DNA of 58,669 bases from Bradyrhizobium guangdongense (GCF_006483445.1 NZ_PPPT01000102.1:1-58669); one strand, 5' to 3'. Numbered from the stretch's first letter, positions 1 through 10,542 are shown. Notes: generated by a model not told the origin, from the letters alone. Program-made: numbers and translations.

Positions 1-1
1 G

Positions 2-841
2 ATCGCCGATCTCGCAAAAGAGTTCGGCACCCATCTCGACGCGATCGCCGGCGGTCTCGTCAACGCTGCGACCGACCTCGAATCCGACGCGGGCCAGATG
101 GCGGCTGCGGCCGAGAAGACCAGCCGTCAGACGTCCGGCGTGCGCACCGCCTCCGACCAGGCCTCGAGCAATGTCGCGACCGTTGCAAGCGCCGCCGAGG
201 AGCTGTCATCCTCGATCGCCGAGATCAGCCGTCAGGTTGCAAGCTCGACCCAGAGCACCGGCCGCGCGGTCAACGAAGCCAACCGCGCCGGCAGCGAGAT
301 CCGCACCCTTGCCGACGCGGCGATGCGGATCGGCGACGTCGTCAAGCTGATCAGCGAGATCGCCGAGCAGACCAATCTTTTGGCGCTCAACGCCACCATC
401 GAGGCGGCCCGCGCGGGCGAAGCCGGTCGCGGCTTTGCCGTGGTGGCCTCCGAGGTCAAGAGCCTTGCCAACCAGACCGCGAAGGCGACCGAAGAGATCA
501 GCGCCAAGGTCGGTGAGATGCAGCAATCGACGACCAATTCGGTCACCGCGGTCGAGGCGATCGCGCAGACCATCACCGAGATCAACGGCATCACCGCCTC
601 GATCTCCGCCGCCATCGAGCAGCAGGGCTCGGCGACCCGCGAGATCGCGCGCAACGTGCAGCAGGCTTCGGCCGGCACCTCGCAGGTCTCCTCCAACGTC
701 AGCAGCATCAGCGACGCGGCTGATGACACCGGGCGCGTCGCCTCACGCGTCAACAGCGCCTCCGAGCGCGTCCATGGCGAGGTCGAGACGCTGCGGCGTG
801 AGGTCACCCAGTTCCTGCAGCGGCTGACGTCCGCGGCCTGA
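2..841 (+). CDS. Methyl-accepting chemotaxis protein, C-terminal part (5' end outside window)
   Basis: The reading frame is open from base 2, so the gene begins upstream of the window and only about 279 C-terminal residues are seen. They form the long alpha-helical signalling domain of a chemoreceptor. The conserved hairpin tip is present ([20 protein letters not shown]), flanked by [10 protein letters not shown] and [15 protein letters not shown], which are typical MCP helices that contact CheW and CheA. The sensor domain, membrane segments and HAMP domain are not in the window, so the ligand cannot be guessed. An internal ATG at 98 is not the real start, because the same helix continues upstream of it. 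A palindrome follows the stop at 858-928. Confidence 0.93.
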   Translation: MADLAKEFGTHLDAIAGGLVNAATDLESDAGQMAAAAEKTSRQTSGVRTASDQASSNVATVASAAEELSSSIAEISRQVASSTQSTGRAVNEANRAGSEIRTLADAAMRIGDVVKLISEIAEQTNLLALNATIEAARAGEAGRGFAVVASEVKSLANQTAKATEEISAKVGEMQQSTTNSVTAVEAIAQTITEINGITASISAAIEQQGSATREIARNVQQASAGTSQVSSNVSSISDAADDTGRVASRVNSASERVHGEVETLRREVTQFLQRLTSAA

Positions 842-857
842 GGCCGCCCCCGACCCT

Positions 858-928
858 GTCGTCCCGGATCTGCACTTCGCTCTGGACAACGCTACGCGTT
901 GCCAGGGGCTCCGCTTGTCCGGGACGAC
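858..928. repeat. Intergenic palindrome, family B (GTCGTCCCGGA arms)
   Basis: The perfect 11-base arms GTCGTCCCGGA (858-868) and TCCGGGACGAC (918-928) enclose about 50 bases. A second copy with the same left arm is at 7749-7795. Both lie just after a gene end, as expected for a dispersed REP-like element that may also act as a 3' mRNA stem. No T-run follows, so it is not a classical terminator. Confidence 0.7.
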
Positions 929-1018
929 GACTTCCTAGGCACACCATGCCCGTTGTTAGTGCTTGATCGCGACCACTAGCGGTGTTCTGCTCAAAAAAGC
1001 TGCTGGAGCACCGCATCC

Positions 1019-4000
1019 GTGTCGATCTACGTCGCATTACACCACGTCACGCACTACAAATACGACCGTCCGATCGATCTGGGGCCGCAGACCATCCGCC
1101 TGCGGCCGGCGCCACACACGCGCACGCCGATCCTGAGCTATTCGCTCAAGGTCACGCCCTCGAACCATTTCGTGAACTGGCAGCAGGATCCGCAGGGCAA
1201 TTGGCTGGCGCGCTACGTCTTTCCTGAGAAGACCACCGAGCTGAAGATCGAGGTCGATTTCACGGCGCAGATGACCGTGGTCAATCCGTTCGACTTCTTC
1301 GTCGAGCCCTATGCCGACAGCTTTCCATTCGAGTATCCGAAGGACCTCAAGACGGAGCTCGCGCCCTATCTCGAGACTATCAAGCCGGATCGCCTGTTCG
1401 CAAAATATCTCGACACGATCCCGCACGAAGCCCCGAACACCGTCAACTTCCTGGTCGATCTCAACAGGGAGCTGCAAAAGCGGATCAACTACGTCATCCG
1501 CATGGAGCCGGGCGTGCAGACGCCGGAGGAGACGCTCGCCTCCTCAGCCGGCTCGTGCCGCGACTCCGCCTGGCTGTTGATCCAGACCTTCCGTCACCTC
1601 GGGCTCGCCGCCCGTTTCGTCTCCGGCTATCTGATCCAGGTCCGTCCCGACATCGACCCGATCGAGGGGCCGCCTGAAGTCGAGAATGATTTCACCGATC
1701 TGCACGCCTGGGCCGAAGTGTACCTGCCGGGCGCCGGCTGGATCGGTTTCGACGCGACATCGGGCATGCTCGCGGGCGAAGGGCACATCCCGGTTGCCGC
1801 CACGCCGCACTATCGCTCCGCGGCGCCGATCTCCGGCGGTGCCGGCTTTGCCGAGGTCGAGTTCGCCTTCGACATGAGTGTCCGGCGCATCCGCGAGGCG
1901 CCCCGGATCACGAAGCCGTTCTCCGACGAATCCTGGATCCGGCTCAACGATCTCGGCGAGCAGGTCGACGGCGATCTCGCAACCCAGGATGTGCGTCTCA
2001 CCATGGGTGGCGAGCCGACCTTCGTCTCCGTCGATGATCTGGAAGCGGCGGAATGGAACACCGAGGCCGTCGGTCCGACCAAGCGCGCACTCGCCGACGA
2101 TCTGATCCGCCGCCTGCGCACGCGGTTCGGGCCCGGCGGTCTCCTGCATTACGGCCAGGGCAAATGGTACCCCGGCGAGAGCCTGCCGCGCTGGGCCTTC
2201 GGGCTCTACTGGCGCAAGGACGGCGTGCCGATCTGGAAGAATGCCGACCTCATCGCCAAGATCGAAAATCCGCGTCGCGCCGAGGTCAAGGACGCCCAGG
2301 CGTTCGTGGAGGGCGCGGCGGTGCGGCTCGGGCTCGATCCCGGCTACATCATGCCGGCTTATGAAGACACCGCGCTCTGGCTTCAGAAGGAAGCCGAGCT
2401 TCCCGTCAATGTCACGCCGTCCGATCCCAAATTGTCCGATCCGGAGGCCCGTTCGCGCATTGCGCGCGTGTTCGAGCAGGGTCTCAACAATCCACGTGGC
2501 TTCGTGTTGCCGGTGCAGCGCTGGAACGCGCCGCCGCGCTGGCGCAGCGAGCGCTGGCAACTCCGGCGCAATCATCTGTTCCTGACACCCGGCGATTCAC
2601 CGCTCGGCCTGCGCTTGCCGATCGGCTCGCTCGGCTACGTCCCGCCCAACCAATATCCCTACATCGTCGAGCGGGACCCGATGGAGCCGCGCGGCAAGCT
2701 GCCGGTGTTCACGCTTGCGGCGCGCCCGGAATCGCCGCCGCGGGTCGCGCCCGAACAGCTCAATACATCCGTCCCGGTTCGCACCGCGATGTCGGTCGAA
2801 GTCCGCGACGGCGTGCTCTGCGCCTTCATGCCGCCGGTCGAGCGCATCGAGGATTATCTCGAATTGGTCGCCGCCCTCGAAGCCACCGCCGAGGAGATGC
2901 AGCTTCAGGTCCATGTCGAGGGTTATCCGCCGCCATTCGACCCGCGCATCGAAGTCATCAAGGTGACGCCCGATCCCGGCGTGATCGAGATCAACATCCA
3001 GCCGGCGAGGAGCTGGCGCGATGCGGTCGACATCACCACCGGCCTCTACGAGGATGCGGGCAAGGTGCGCCTCGGCGCCAACCGCTTCCTGGTCGACGGC
3101 CGCCACACCGGCACCGGCGGCGGCAACCATGTCGTGGTCGGAGGTTCGAGCCCGGCCGACTCGCCGTTCCTGCGCCGGCCCGATCTGTTGAAGAGCCTCG
3201 TGCTGTACTGGCAGCGGCATCCGTCGCTGTCCTATTTCTTCTCCGGCCTCTTCATCGGGCCGACCAGCCAGGCGCCGCGCATCGACGAGGCCCGGCACGA
3301 CAGCATCTACGAGCTCGAGATCGCGCTCTCGCATGTGCCGCCGCCTGGCTACCAGACGCCGCTGTGGCTGGTCGACCGGCTGTTCCGGCATCTGCTGGTC
3401 GACATCACCGGCAACACTCACCGCGCCGAGATCTGCATCGACAAGCTCTATTCGCCTGACGGGCCCACGGGACGGCTCGGCCTGGTCGAATTCCGCGCGC
3501 TCGAAATGCCACCGGATCCGCGCATGTCGCTGGCCCAGCAGCTCCTGATTCGCGCGCTGATCGCAAAACTCTGGCGCGAGCCGCAACAGGGCAAGTTCGT
3601 GCGCTGGGGCACGGCGCTGCATGACCGCTACATGCTGCCGCATTTCATCTGGGAAGACTTTCTGGACGTGCTCTCCGATCTCAAGAGCTCCGGCTATCCG
3701 TTCGAACCGGAATGGTATCTGGCCCAGCTCGAATTCCGCTTCCCTGCCTTCGGCCGCGTCAACCATGGCGGCGTGACGCTGGAGCTGCGCCAGGCGCTGG
3801 AGCCCTGGCACGTGCTGGGCGAGGAGGGCTCGGCCGGCGGCACGGTGCGCTATGTCGATTCGTCCGTCGAACGGCTCCAGGTGAAGGCCGAAGGCTTCGT
3901 CGAGGGGCGGCATGTCGTGACCTGCAACGGTCGCCGCCTGCCGATGACCTCGACCGGCCGGTCCGCCGAGGCCGTGGCGGGCGTCCGCTTCAAGGCCTGG

Positions 4001-4288
4001 CAGCCGGCTTCCGGCCTGCACCCGACCATCCCGGTCCACGCGCCGCTGACCTTCGACCTCATTGACACCTGGAACGGCCGCGCGCTCGGCGGCTGCGTCT
4101 ATCACGTCGCCCATCCCGGCGGCCGCAGCTACGACACCAAGCCGGTCAACACCTACGAGGCCGAGGCGCGGCGGCTGGCGCGCTTCCAGGATCACGGCCA
4201 TACGCCCGGCCTGGTCCAGCCGCCGCCCGAGGAACGCACAATTGAGTTTCCGCTGACCCTCGACTTGCGAACGCCGCTCCTGCATTGA
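1019..4288 (+). CDS. Transglutaminase-like / DUF2126 protein of an ATP-grasp peptide-ligase cluster
   Basis: A 1,089-residue protein with a GTG start. It opens with the bacterial transglutaminase-like N-terminal domain (about residues 3-90), followed by a transglutaminase/papain-fold core with the expected triad: Cys180 in GSCRDSA, His229 in DLHAWAEV and Asp245 in WIGFDATSG. Residues from about 300 to the end match the large DUF2126 region, which is always found attached to this core. The next gene (27 bases downstream) is a circularly permuted ATP-grasp/alpha-E fusion and the third gene is another transglutaminase. Comparative genomics (the amidoligase survey of Iyer and colleagues) predicts that such clusters make and trim a small peptide or amide-linked product. 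The substrate is unknown. There is no signal peptide, so it is probably cytoplasmic. Confidence 0.93.
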   Translation: MSIYVALHHVTHYKYDRPIDLGPQTIRLRPAPHTRTPILSYSLKVTPSNHFVNWQQDPQGNWLARYVFPEKTTELKIEVDFTAQMTVVNPFDFFVEPYADSFPFEYPKDLKTELAPYLETIKPDRLFAKYLDTIPHEAPNTVNFLVDLNRELQKRINYVIRMEPGVQTPEETLASSAGSCRDSAWLLIQTFRHLGLAARFVSGYLIQVRPDIDPIEGPPEVENDFTDLHAWAEVYLPGAGWIGFDATSGMLAGEGHIPVAATPHYRSAAPISGGAGFAEVEFAFDMSVRRIREAPRITKPFSDESWIRLNDLGEQVDGDLATQDVRLTMGGEPTFVSVDDLEAAEWNTEAVGPTKRALADDLIRRLRTRFGPGGLLHYGQGKWYPGESLPRWAFGLYWRKDGVPIWKNADLIAKIENPRRAEVKDAQAFVEGAAVRLGLDPGYIMPAYEDTALWLQKEAELPVNVTPSDPKLSDPEARSRIARVFEQGLNNPRGFVLPVQRWNAPPRWRSERWQLRRNHLFLTPGDSPLGLRLPIGSLGYVPPNQYPYIVERDPMEPRGKLPVFTLAARPESPPRVAPEQLNTSVPVRTAMSVEVRDGVLCAFMPPVERIEDYLELVAALEATAEEMQLQVHVEGYPPPFDPRIEVIKVTPDPGVIEINIQPARSWRDAVDITTGLYEDAGKVRLGANRFLVDGRHTGTGGGNHVVVGGSSPADSPFLRRPDLLKSLVLYWQRHPSLSYFFSGLFIGPTSQAPRIDEARHDSIYELEIALSHVPPPGYQTPLWLVDRLFRHLLVDITGNTHRAEICIDKLYSPDGPTGRLGLVEFRALEMPPDPRMSLAQQLLIRALIAKLWREPQQGKFVRWGTALHDRYMLPHFIWEDFLDVLSDLKSSGYPFEPEWYLAQLEFRFPAFGRVNHGGVTLELRQALEPWHVLGEEGSAGGTVRYVDSSVERLQVKAEGFVEGRHVVTCNGRRLPMTSTGRSAEAVAGVRFKAWQPASGLHPTIPVHAPLTFDLIDTWNGRALGGCVYHVAHPGGRSYDTKPVNTYEAEARRLARFQDHGHTPGLVQPPPEERTIEFPLTLDLRTPLLH

Positions 4289-4315
4289 GTATAGTGATGG
4301 GGCAGGGAGAGACGG

Positions 4316-6832
4316 ATGGGCGCAGGCGCAACCGAGGGGTCTGGTCAGACGGGCAGGGCACGCCTCGGCCAGCGCCGCTTGGCGCAATGGGTCCGCGACT
4401 ATAGCCGGCTGCCCGGCATTCCCGACGAGTTCTTGGGACCCGACGGCGCGCCCCGTGCGGTCTGGAATCGCTTCTTCGACGCGTTCGGGGCGCTCGCCCC
4501 CGATGAGATCGAGCGCCGGTTCGCCATGGCGGACCGCCATCTGCGTGAGGCCGGCGTCACCTACCGGGCCCCCGGCGACAGCGCCGACCGGCCGTGGTCG
4601 CTCAGCCATCTGCCGCTCCTGATCGACGAAGCCGACTGGCAGCAGCTCTCGGCCGGCATCAAGCAGCGCGCCGAGCTGCTCGAGCTCGTGCTGCGCGATA
4701 TCTACGGCGAGGGGCGGCTCGTCGCCGAAGGCGCGCTGCCGGCCGCCGCGATCGCCGGCAGCCCCGAATATCTGCGTCCGGTTTGCGGCGTGCCGCCGCC
4801 GGGCGGACGCTATTTGTCGATCTACGCCGCCGATGTCGGCCGCGGCCCCGACGGGCGCTGGTGGGTGCTCGGCGATCGCACGCAGGCGCCCTCGGGTGCG
4901 GGCTATGCGCTGGAAAATCGCCTGGTGCTGTCGCGCGCCTTTTCCGATCTCTACAAGTCGATGAACGTTCCGCGCGTCGCACCGTTCTTCGAGGCTTTTC
5001 GTGACAGTCTTCGCGGCAGTGCCGATCGCGACGAGCCGCGGATCGGCGTGCTTACGCCCGGCACGTTCAGCGAGACCTATTTCGAGCATGCCACGCTCGC
5101 GCGCTATCTCGGCTTTCTCCTGGTCGAGGGCGACGATCTCGCGGTCAGCGACAACCGCATTCACATCCGCACTGTCGCCGGCCTGAAGCGGCTCGACGTG
5201 CTGCTGCGCCGCGTCGATTCCAATTTCCTCGATCCGCTGGAGCTCGACGCGTCCTCGCGCCTTGGCGTGCCCGGCCTGATCGACGTGCTGCGCAAGGACG
5301 GCGTCGTGGTCGCCAACATGCCGGGCTCCGGCGTGCTGGAAGCGCGCGCGCTGCTCGGCTTCCTGCCGGCGCTGAGCCGCCGGCTGCTCGGCGAAGACCT
5401 CAAGATGCCGCATATTGCGACCTGGTGGTGCGGGCAGAAGTCGGCGCGCGACGAGGTGCTGTCGCGGCTCGACGAAGTCGCCATCGAAGGCGCCTATGAC
5501 CGTTTCGTGCCGGGCTTTCCCTCAAACGGCCCGGTGCTCGCGAGCGAGCTCGATGCGTCGCAGCGCCAGCGCCTGATCGACGCGATCGGCGATCGCGGGC
5601 TCGACTATGTCGGCCAGGAGGTCGTGCGTCTCTCGACCATGCCGGTGTGGGAGCGGGGGCAGCTCACGCCGCGTCCCTTCGTGCTGCGCGTGTTCGCGGC
5701 CGCAACGCCCGATGGCTGGGCCATCATGCCAGGCGGCTTCTGCCGGATCGCCGAGCAGCCCGACGCCCGCGCCGTGTCGATGGGCGACGGTGCGCGCGCT
5801 GCCGACGTCTGGGTCGTCTCCAACAAGCAGGTCTCGACCGCGACGCTGCTGCCGGCAACCGACAAGGTGCGCATCCGCCGCGTCGCCGGCGTGCTGCCGA
5901 GCCGCGCCGCCGACAATCTGTTCTGGCTCGGCCGCTATCTCGAGCGTGCCGAAGCGACGCTGCGGCTGGTGCGGGCCCTGGGCTCGCCGAGCGGGCCCAA
6001 CAAGGGCACCTCGGCGACGGTGCAGTCGTCCGAGCGCATTCAGCGCCTGCTGGTGGCATGGGGCGCGATTTCGCAGGCCTCGCGCGCGACGCCCGCGCGC
6101 ATCACGGCCGAGGCGTTGCAAAGCGCGGAGCGTTTCGGCTCGGCGCTGTCGCTGGTGCGCGCGGCGCAGCGCACGGCGACGAGCCTGCGCGAGCGGCTCT
6201 CGCCCGACGCCTGGCAGGTCATCACCGAGATGGCCGAGCGGCTCGCCTATGAGGTCGAGGACGACGACTCCATTCTCAGCGCGGCCGAACTGACCTTGCA
6301 GGAGCTCGCGAGCTTTGCCGGCCTTGCGCAGGAGAACATGAACCGCGCCGCCGGCTGGCGCTTCCTCGACATCGGACGCCGCGTCGAGCGCGCCATCAAC
6401 ACCACGCGTTTCGCGCGGCAGTTCGCCTATGACGAGGCCGGCGACGAGGATCTCGATATCTTGCTGACGCTGGTCGATTGCCAGATCACCTATCGCTCGC
6501 GCTATCTGCTGGCGCCGGTGCTGGCGCCGGTGCGCGACCTCGCGGTGCTCGATACCTACAATCCGCGCTCGGTCGCCTTCCAGGTCGCAACCCTGAACGA
6601 GCACATCGCAGCGCTTCCGAGTCTGAAGGAATATGGGCTGATCGAGCGGCCGGAGCGCCTCGCGGTCGCGGTGCAGGCGATGCTTGCCACGGCAGAGGCC
6701 GAGAAGCTCGAGGTCAAGTCGCTGTTTGCGCTGGAGCAGGATCTGCTCAGCCTCGCGGACGCGATCGGATCACACTACTTCCCGCACGGCCCCAATGCCA
6801 GCCGGCCGGAAAAGCTGACGGGGCTGGCGTGA
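4316..6832 (+). CDS. Circularly permuted ATP-grasp domain fused to alpha-E domain
   Basis: An 838-residue fusion. Residues of about 30-490 form a circularly permuted ATP-grasp ligase (the DUF404/DUF407 family), with the family signatures GYALENRLVLSRAF, PGSGVLEARALLGFLP and ATWWCGQ. Residues of about 520-830 are the all-helical alpha-E (DUF403) domain, beginning at DNLFWLGRYLERAEATLRL. In many genomes these are two neighbouring genes; here they are one chain, which supports a joint function. The expected chemistry is ATP-dependent carboxylate-amine ligation, but no substrate has been shown for this family. The stop overlaps the GTG start of the next transglutaminase (GTGA), so the two are probably translationally coupled. 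Confidence 0.93.
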   Translation: MGAGATEGSGQTGRARLGQRRLAQWVRDYSRLPGIPDEFLGPDGAPRAVWNRFFDAFGALAPDEIERRFAMADRHLREAGVTYRAPGDSADRPWSLSHLPLLIDEADWQQLSAGIKQRAELLELVLRDIYGEGRLVAEGALPAAAIAGSPEYLRPVCGVPPPGGRYLSIYAADVGRGPDGRWWVLGDRTQAPSGAGYALENRLVLSRAFSDLYKSMNVPRVAPFFEAFRDSLRGSADRDEPRIGVLTPGTFSETYFEHATLARYLGFLLVEGDDLAVSDNRIHIRTVAGLKRLDVLLRRVDSNFLDPLELDASSRLGVPGLIDVLRKDGVVVANMPGSGVLEARALLGFLPALSRRLLGEDLKMPHIATWWCGQKSARDEVLSRLDEVAIEGAYDRFVPGFPSNGPVLASELDASQRQRLIDAIGDRGLDYVGQEVVRLSTMPVWERGQLTPRPFVLRVFAAATPDGWAIMPGGFCRIAEQPDARAVSMGDGARAADVWVVSNKQVSTATLLPATDKVRIRRVAGVLPSRAADNLFWLGRYLERAEATLRLVRALGSPSGPNKGTSATVQSSERIQRLLVAWGAISQASRATPARITAEALQSAERFGSALSLVRAAQRTATSLRERLSPDAWQVITEMAERLAYEVEDDDSILSAAELTLQELASFAGLAQENMNRAAGWRFLDIGRRVERAINTTRFARQFAYDEAGDEDLDILLTLVDCQITYRSRYLLAPVLAPVRDLAVLDTYNPRSVAFQVATLNEHIAALPSLKEYGLIERPERLAVAVQAMLATAEAEKLEVKSLFALEQDLLSLADAIGSHYFPHGPNASRPEKLTGLA

Positions 6833-7707
6833 TCTACGACATCCGCCATGTCACGACTTACTCCTATGAATCTCCGGTCAGCTTCGCCCGCTGCACGCTG
6901 CGGCTGGAGCCGAAGAGCGGCGACGGGCAGGAGCTGATCTCGCACAGCGTCGAGATCCGGCCGCGCCCGTCTGACCGCACCGCGCGGCGCGATTTCTTCG
7001 GCATCCTGACCGAGAGCGTCGTGATCGAGGTCGCGCACCGCAACTTGAGGATCGATTCCAAGTCGCGCGTCTCGGTGTCGCGGAAGCCGCCGGCGCGCGA
7101 TGCCTCTAGCCCGCCCTGGGAGAGCATCCGCGATATCGCCCTCGAGGCGACGAGCCTCGGCCCGGCTTCGCCGGTCGGCTACGTCTTCGCGAGCCCGCTG
7201 GTGCCGGTGCTGCGGCCCGTGACCGCCTATGCGGCCGCGAGCTTTGCGCCCGGTGGCGGCATCCTTGCCGCTGCCGTGGACCTGATGCACCGCATCCGCA
7301 CCGAATTCCGCTACGACGCCAAGGCGACCGTGATCTCGACGCCGCTGAAGGAGGTCTTCGACAACCGTCACGGCGTCTGCCAGGACTTTGCCCATGTGAT
7401 GATCGCAGGCCTGCGCGGGCTCGGCCTGCCGGCGGCCTATGTCAGCGGCTATTTGCGCACCATCCCGCCGGCCGGCCAGCCGCGCCTGCAGGGCGCCGAC
7501 GCCACCCACGCCTGGGTGTCGCTGTGGTGCGGCGCCGATCTCGGCTGGATCGGGTTCGATCCGACCAACGATCTGCTGATCGCCAACGACCACATCGAGC
7601 TCGCAATCGGCCGCGACTTCTCCGACGTCTCGCCGGTCGACGGCATCATCGTGGGCTCGCCGAAGCAGAAGCTCGGTGTCGCCGTGGATGTGGTGCTGGT
7701 GGAGTAG
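6829..7707 (+). CDS. Transglutaminase-family protein (third gene of the ATP-grasp cluster)
   Basis: A 292-residue protein. The start is placed at GTG 6829, which overlaps the upstream stop and gives the usual family N-terminus IYDIRHVTTYSYESPV. An N-terminal beta domain (to about residue 85) precedes the papain-fold transglutaminase core with Cys184 (HGVCQDFAHVM), His227 (THAWVSL) and Asp244 (WIGFDPTND). It is a paralogue of the first part of the protein encoded at 1019 but lacks DUF2126. In the predicted system such proteins act as peptidases or acyl-transferases on the product of the ATP-grasp ligase. This role is inference. Confidence 0.92.
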   Translation: MIYDIRHVTTYSYESPVSFARCTLRLEPKSGDGQELISHSVEIRPRPSDRTARRDFFGILTESVVIEVAHRNLRIDSKSRVSVSRKPPARDASSPPWESIRDIALEATSLGPASPVGYVFASPLVPVLRPVTAYAAASFAPGGGILAAAVDLMHRIRTEFRYDAKATVISTPLKEVFDNRHGVCQDFAHVMIAGLRGLGLPAAYVSGYLRTIPPAGQPRLQGADATHAWVSLWCGADLGWIGFDPTNDLLIANDHIELAIGRDFSDVSPVDGIIVGSPKQKLGVAVDVVLVE

Positions 7708-7748
7708 GGGGCGAGGAGATGGAGGCAGGCCGTAGCCTCATTCTCGGT

Positions 7749-7795
7749 GTCGTCCCGGATCGGCGCGCGCTTAGGGCGCGCTTGTCCGGGGCGAC
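7749..7795. repeat. Intergenic palindrome, family B, second copy
   Basis: Left arm GTCGTCCCGGA (7749-7759) and right arm TCCGGGGCGAC (7785-7795), with an inner GCGCGC/GCGCGC pairing. It is related to the palindrome at 858-928. It lies between the convergent genes ending at 7707 and 7801, so it could fold as a 3' stem for either transcript. Confidence 0.65.
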
Positions 7796-7800
7796 GGGGC

Positions 7801-9216
7801 TCACCCGATCCTGTTCAGCGTATTTCGGATCGTCGTAAAAATACCGCCGATGTCCTTCCGCAGCGCATCGAGCGTGCCGAAATTTTCGAAGATCTGCGCA
7901 AGCTTGCCCTCGATCTCGCGCTTGCTCACGGATAGCGCCTCGACGCGGGTGCTCAGCGCGGCGTCGCCGTGCTGCTCGATCTCGGTGACGGTCTTGGCGA
8001 GGAGATCGCGGATGCGGTGAACCTCCGCGATCAGGGCTTCGATGCCGAACACCGGGGCTTGCAGCGGCACGAGGTCGGATTGCGATTTCGACAGCTCCTC
8101 CTTGAAGCCGTTGAGCGTCGCGAGCGTGTCCTGCAGCGTCCGCAGCCGCAGGCGGGACTGGATGACGAAATCGTTCAGCGCGTTCTGCCGGTCGGCAAGG
8201 CTCTTGCCGTCGGCATCGGTCTCGATGGCCGCGAGCGCGCGGTCCAGATGCGCCTGGCGCTCCCGCAACTCGTCAAAATCCATCCGGACCGCGTTGAGGA
8301 TGTTATGGCTGTCCTCGACCTGCGCGACCCGCTGCTCGATCTCGAGCTTGGCCTTGGACAGCGCCTCGACCCGTGAGCTCAGCGCATCGTCGCCGGTCGA
8401 TTCCAGCTCGTCGAGGATTTTTGCCAGCGCATCGCGGTTCAGCCGAAGCTCGCCGATCAGGGTGTTGATGCCGGCCTCTGGCGCCCGCAGCGGCACGAGC
8501 TCGGCCTGCGACTTGACGAGCTCTTCCTTGAAGCGGCTCAGCGTCGCAAAGGAGTCCTGCACGGTGTTGACCCGTGCCAGCAATCCCGAGGCATCGCGGT
8601 CGAGGTCCTTCAGGCGGTCGGCCAGATTGGCCTTCCGGTCGTCGGTCTCGATATCGGTGAGGGCACGTTCGATCTGGTGCTGGCGATCCTTGATCTCGGT
8701 GAAGACGGGCTCGATCGCGCGCCGCTCGGCGGCGACCTTGCCGACCATCTCGCGCAGGCTCTGCTGGCGGCGCCGGATTTCCGCGAGCTGGTCGTGCATG
8801 TCGGTGGACTGGTTGCGGCTCTGCTGCAGGATGGCCCGCTGCTCGATCTCGCCGAGCTTCTGCTCCAGCGCGGAGACGGCTTCCCTTGGATCGCTCTCGA
8901 TCAGGTGCTGGACGGTGGCATCGAGGTGGTTCTGCAGCGCGTGCGCCACCACGACGTCCTCGCGGGTGTTCTTGAGGCGATCGCGCAGCGTCTTCAGGCT
9001 CTTGTCCTGGCGCGAGAGCCTGAAGGCCTGGAAGACGCTGGCCCCGATCAGGAGCAGGGCCATGACGAGGAGGGCGCCGACCGCATAGCGCTGCGCCAGG
9101 GGGAGTGCGGAAAAGGACGCCGAAAGATGCGCAAAATCGTAACCGAAGGCCTGCTGCGCGAAGACCCCGATCACCGCCAAAAGGCCTAACCAAACCAGCA
9201 CGAAGAACAGCCACAT
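7801..9216 (-). CDS. Membrane-anchored coiled-coil protein with an internal duplication
   Basis: A 471-residue protein of unknown function. The start at 9216 is chosen over an upstream ATG because GAGGAATT precedes it at good spacing and the protein then begins directly with a membrane helix. Two hydrophobic segments (about residues 2-20 and 44-64) are followed by about 400 residues of highly charged helix with coiled-coil character. Residues of about 178-315 and 320-457 are a tandem duplication with a 142-residue period. RQHQIERALTDIETD aligns with RQAHLDRALAAIETD, and FKEELVKSQAELVPLRAP with FKEELSKSQSDLVPLQAP. It may act as a scaffold or envelope protein; nothing in the sequence names its partner. 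It is monocistronic and convergent with the transglutaminase gene. Confidence 0.85.
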   Translation of the reverse strand: MWLFFVLVWLGLLAVIGVFAQQAFGYDFAHLSASFSALPLAQRYAVGALLVMALLLIGASVFQAFRLSRQDKSLKTLRDRLKNTREDVVVAHALQNHLDATVQHLIESDPREAVSALEQKLGEIEQRAILQQSRNQSTDMHDQLAEIRRRQQSLREMVGKVAAERRAIEPVFTEIKDRQHQIERALTDIETDDRKANLADRLKDLDRDASGLLARVNTVQDSFATLSRFKEELVKSQAELVPLRAPEAGINTLIGELRLNRDALAKILDELESTGDDALSSRVEALSKAKLEIEQRVAQVEDSHNILNAVRMDFDELRERQAHLDRALAAIETDADGKSLADRQNALNDFVIQSRLRLRTLQDTLATLNGFKEELSKSQSDLVPLQAPVFGIEALIAEVHRIRDLLAKTVTEIEQHGDAALSTRVEALSVSKREIEGKLAQIFENFGTLDALRKDIGGIFTTIRNTLNRIG

Positions 9217-9639
9217 CGTGAATTCCTCACTTCGGCGACGTCTGTTGCTATTTGGGAACCCGTCCAAGATCAAGTTTCTCGCGCAAGGACGCAGTCTGCA
9301 TGGTTAGCGGCGGGACCGTCGCGGGGGTGATGCAGGCCGCTTATCCGGCTTGCCGCACCGCACGGGCGAGGGGCAGGGCGCTAACCGGGATGGCGTGGAC
9401 GTGTGCGTCGACCAGAGACGCGACAGGGACAATCCCGCAACGGCACGTGCGGCGATTTGCGGGGATGACCAATGCGGTCGATCCATTGCTGACATCAATG
9501 TCATGTCAACGGCGCCGTCCAACGGTTGCGTGACGGCTTGTAGCGGCTATGCTTCTCGCGGCCAGCCGGAGTTGCAAGATACTTCCGTATCTTCCCGGTC
9601 ACGCGCTCGGAGGTTTGGTCACCCGCCCCAGGATGCGCT
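9217..9639. other. Intergenic region between divergent genes, no gene recognised
   Basis: About 420 bases lie between the coiled-coil gene (reading left) and the HD-domain gene (reading right), so both promoters should be here. I see no tRNA, no convincing small ORF with a ribosome binding site, and no EcfG-like or RpoE-like promoter. Confidence 0.6.
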
Positions 9640-10542
9640 ATGCTGTTTCCGGGCGAACAAGAAACGAGACGGCAGGAGTTGGCGCGGGACACCACGGACG
9701 ACGGGGCTGCATCGATGATGACGTTACCGGGACTGGCGGCGGACGCCCTGGAGGAGTTTCTTGGCTCGTTCATGCGTCGCCGGTTCGACGAGTCTCATGC
9801 CAAGACGCTCGAGATCGCCACCCGCATGGCGCTGGAATGCATCGGCAACAGCGACGCGCTCTATCACAATATCGAGCATACGATGCTGGTGACCCTGGCG
9901 GGGCAGGCGATCATGCGCGGCCGCGGTCTGCACACTCATCTTACGGCGGACGACTACGTCCACATCCTGATCGCCTGCCTCACGCACGACATCGGCTATG
10001 TGCGCGGCCTGTTCGAGGAAGACGACGAGGACGGATTTGTGGTGGACGAGGCCGGCACCAAGATCGCGCTGCCGCGCGGCGCCTCCGATGCCAGCCTGAT
10101 GATGTACCACGTCGACCGTTCAAAACTCTATGTGATGCAGCGGCTGGAGCAGATCCCCGGGCTCGACCGCGAGCGGGTGGCACGCGCCATCGAAGGCACC
10201 CGCTTTCCGGCGCGCGAGGGCCAGGACTATGACGAGGACGCCAAGGTGTTGCGCGCGGCCGATTTCATCGGCCAGCTCGGCGATCCCAACTATCTGCGCA
10301 AGACCAACGCGCTCTATTACGAATTCGAGGAAGTCGGCATCAACCGCCAGCTCGGCTACGACTCGCCGGCCGACATCGTGCATCGCTATCCGCAATTCTA
10401 TTGGGACAGCGTCGCGCCGCACATCCAGACCGAGATCAGCTATCTCAACAAGACCGAGATCGGCCGGCAATGGATCGCCAACCTCTATAGTAACGTATTC
10501 CGCGCCGAGCGCGACATCTCGCTGTCGGGTCCGCAGAAATAG
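9640..10542 (+). CDS. HD-domain phosphohydrolase-family protein
   Basis: A 300-residue soluble protein. The HD metal-dependent phosphohydrolase signature is visible as NIEHT (around residue 77) and the His-Asp pair in CLTHDIGYVRGL (around residues 111-122). A later conserved Asp lies in RAADFIGQLGD. Such domains hydrolyse nucleotides, cyclic nucleotides or other phosphate esters; no effector domain is attached, so the substrate is open. The start at 9640 has AGGA upstream. An in-frame ATG at 9715 is an alternative and would remove a poorly conserved 25-residue leader. The gene ends 3 bases from the convergent ECF sigma gene. Confidence 0.85.
   Translation: MLFPGEQETRRQELARDTTDDGAASMMTLPGLAADALEEFLGSFMRRRFDESHAKTLEIATRMALECIGNSDALYHNIEHTMLVTLAGQAIMRGRGLHTHLTADDYVHILIACLTHDIGYVRGLFEEDDEDGFVVDEAGTKIALPRGASDASLMMYHVDRSKLYVMQRLEQIPGLDRERVARAIEGTRFPAREGQDYDEDAKVLRAADFIGQLGDPNYLRKTNALYYEFEEVGINRQLGYDSPADIVHRYPQFYWDSVAPHIQTEISYLNKTEIGRQWIANLYSNVFRAERDISLSGPQK

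Noticed and set aside
2597..5413. A 938-codon open frame on the minus strand
   Set aside because: It lies wholly antisense to the two well-supported cluster genes. Its composition (many Arg, Ala, Gly, His, Gln) is that of a GC-rich shadow frame, and it matches no family.
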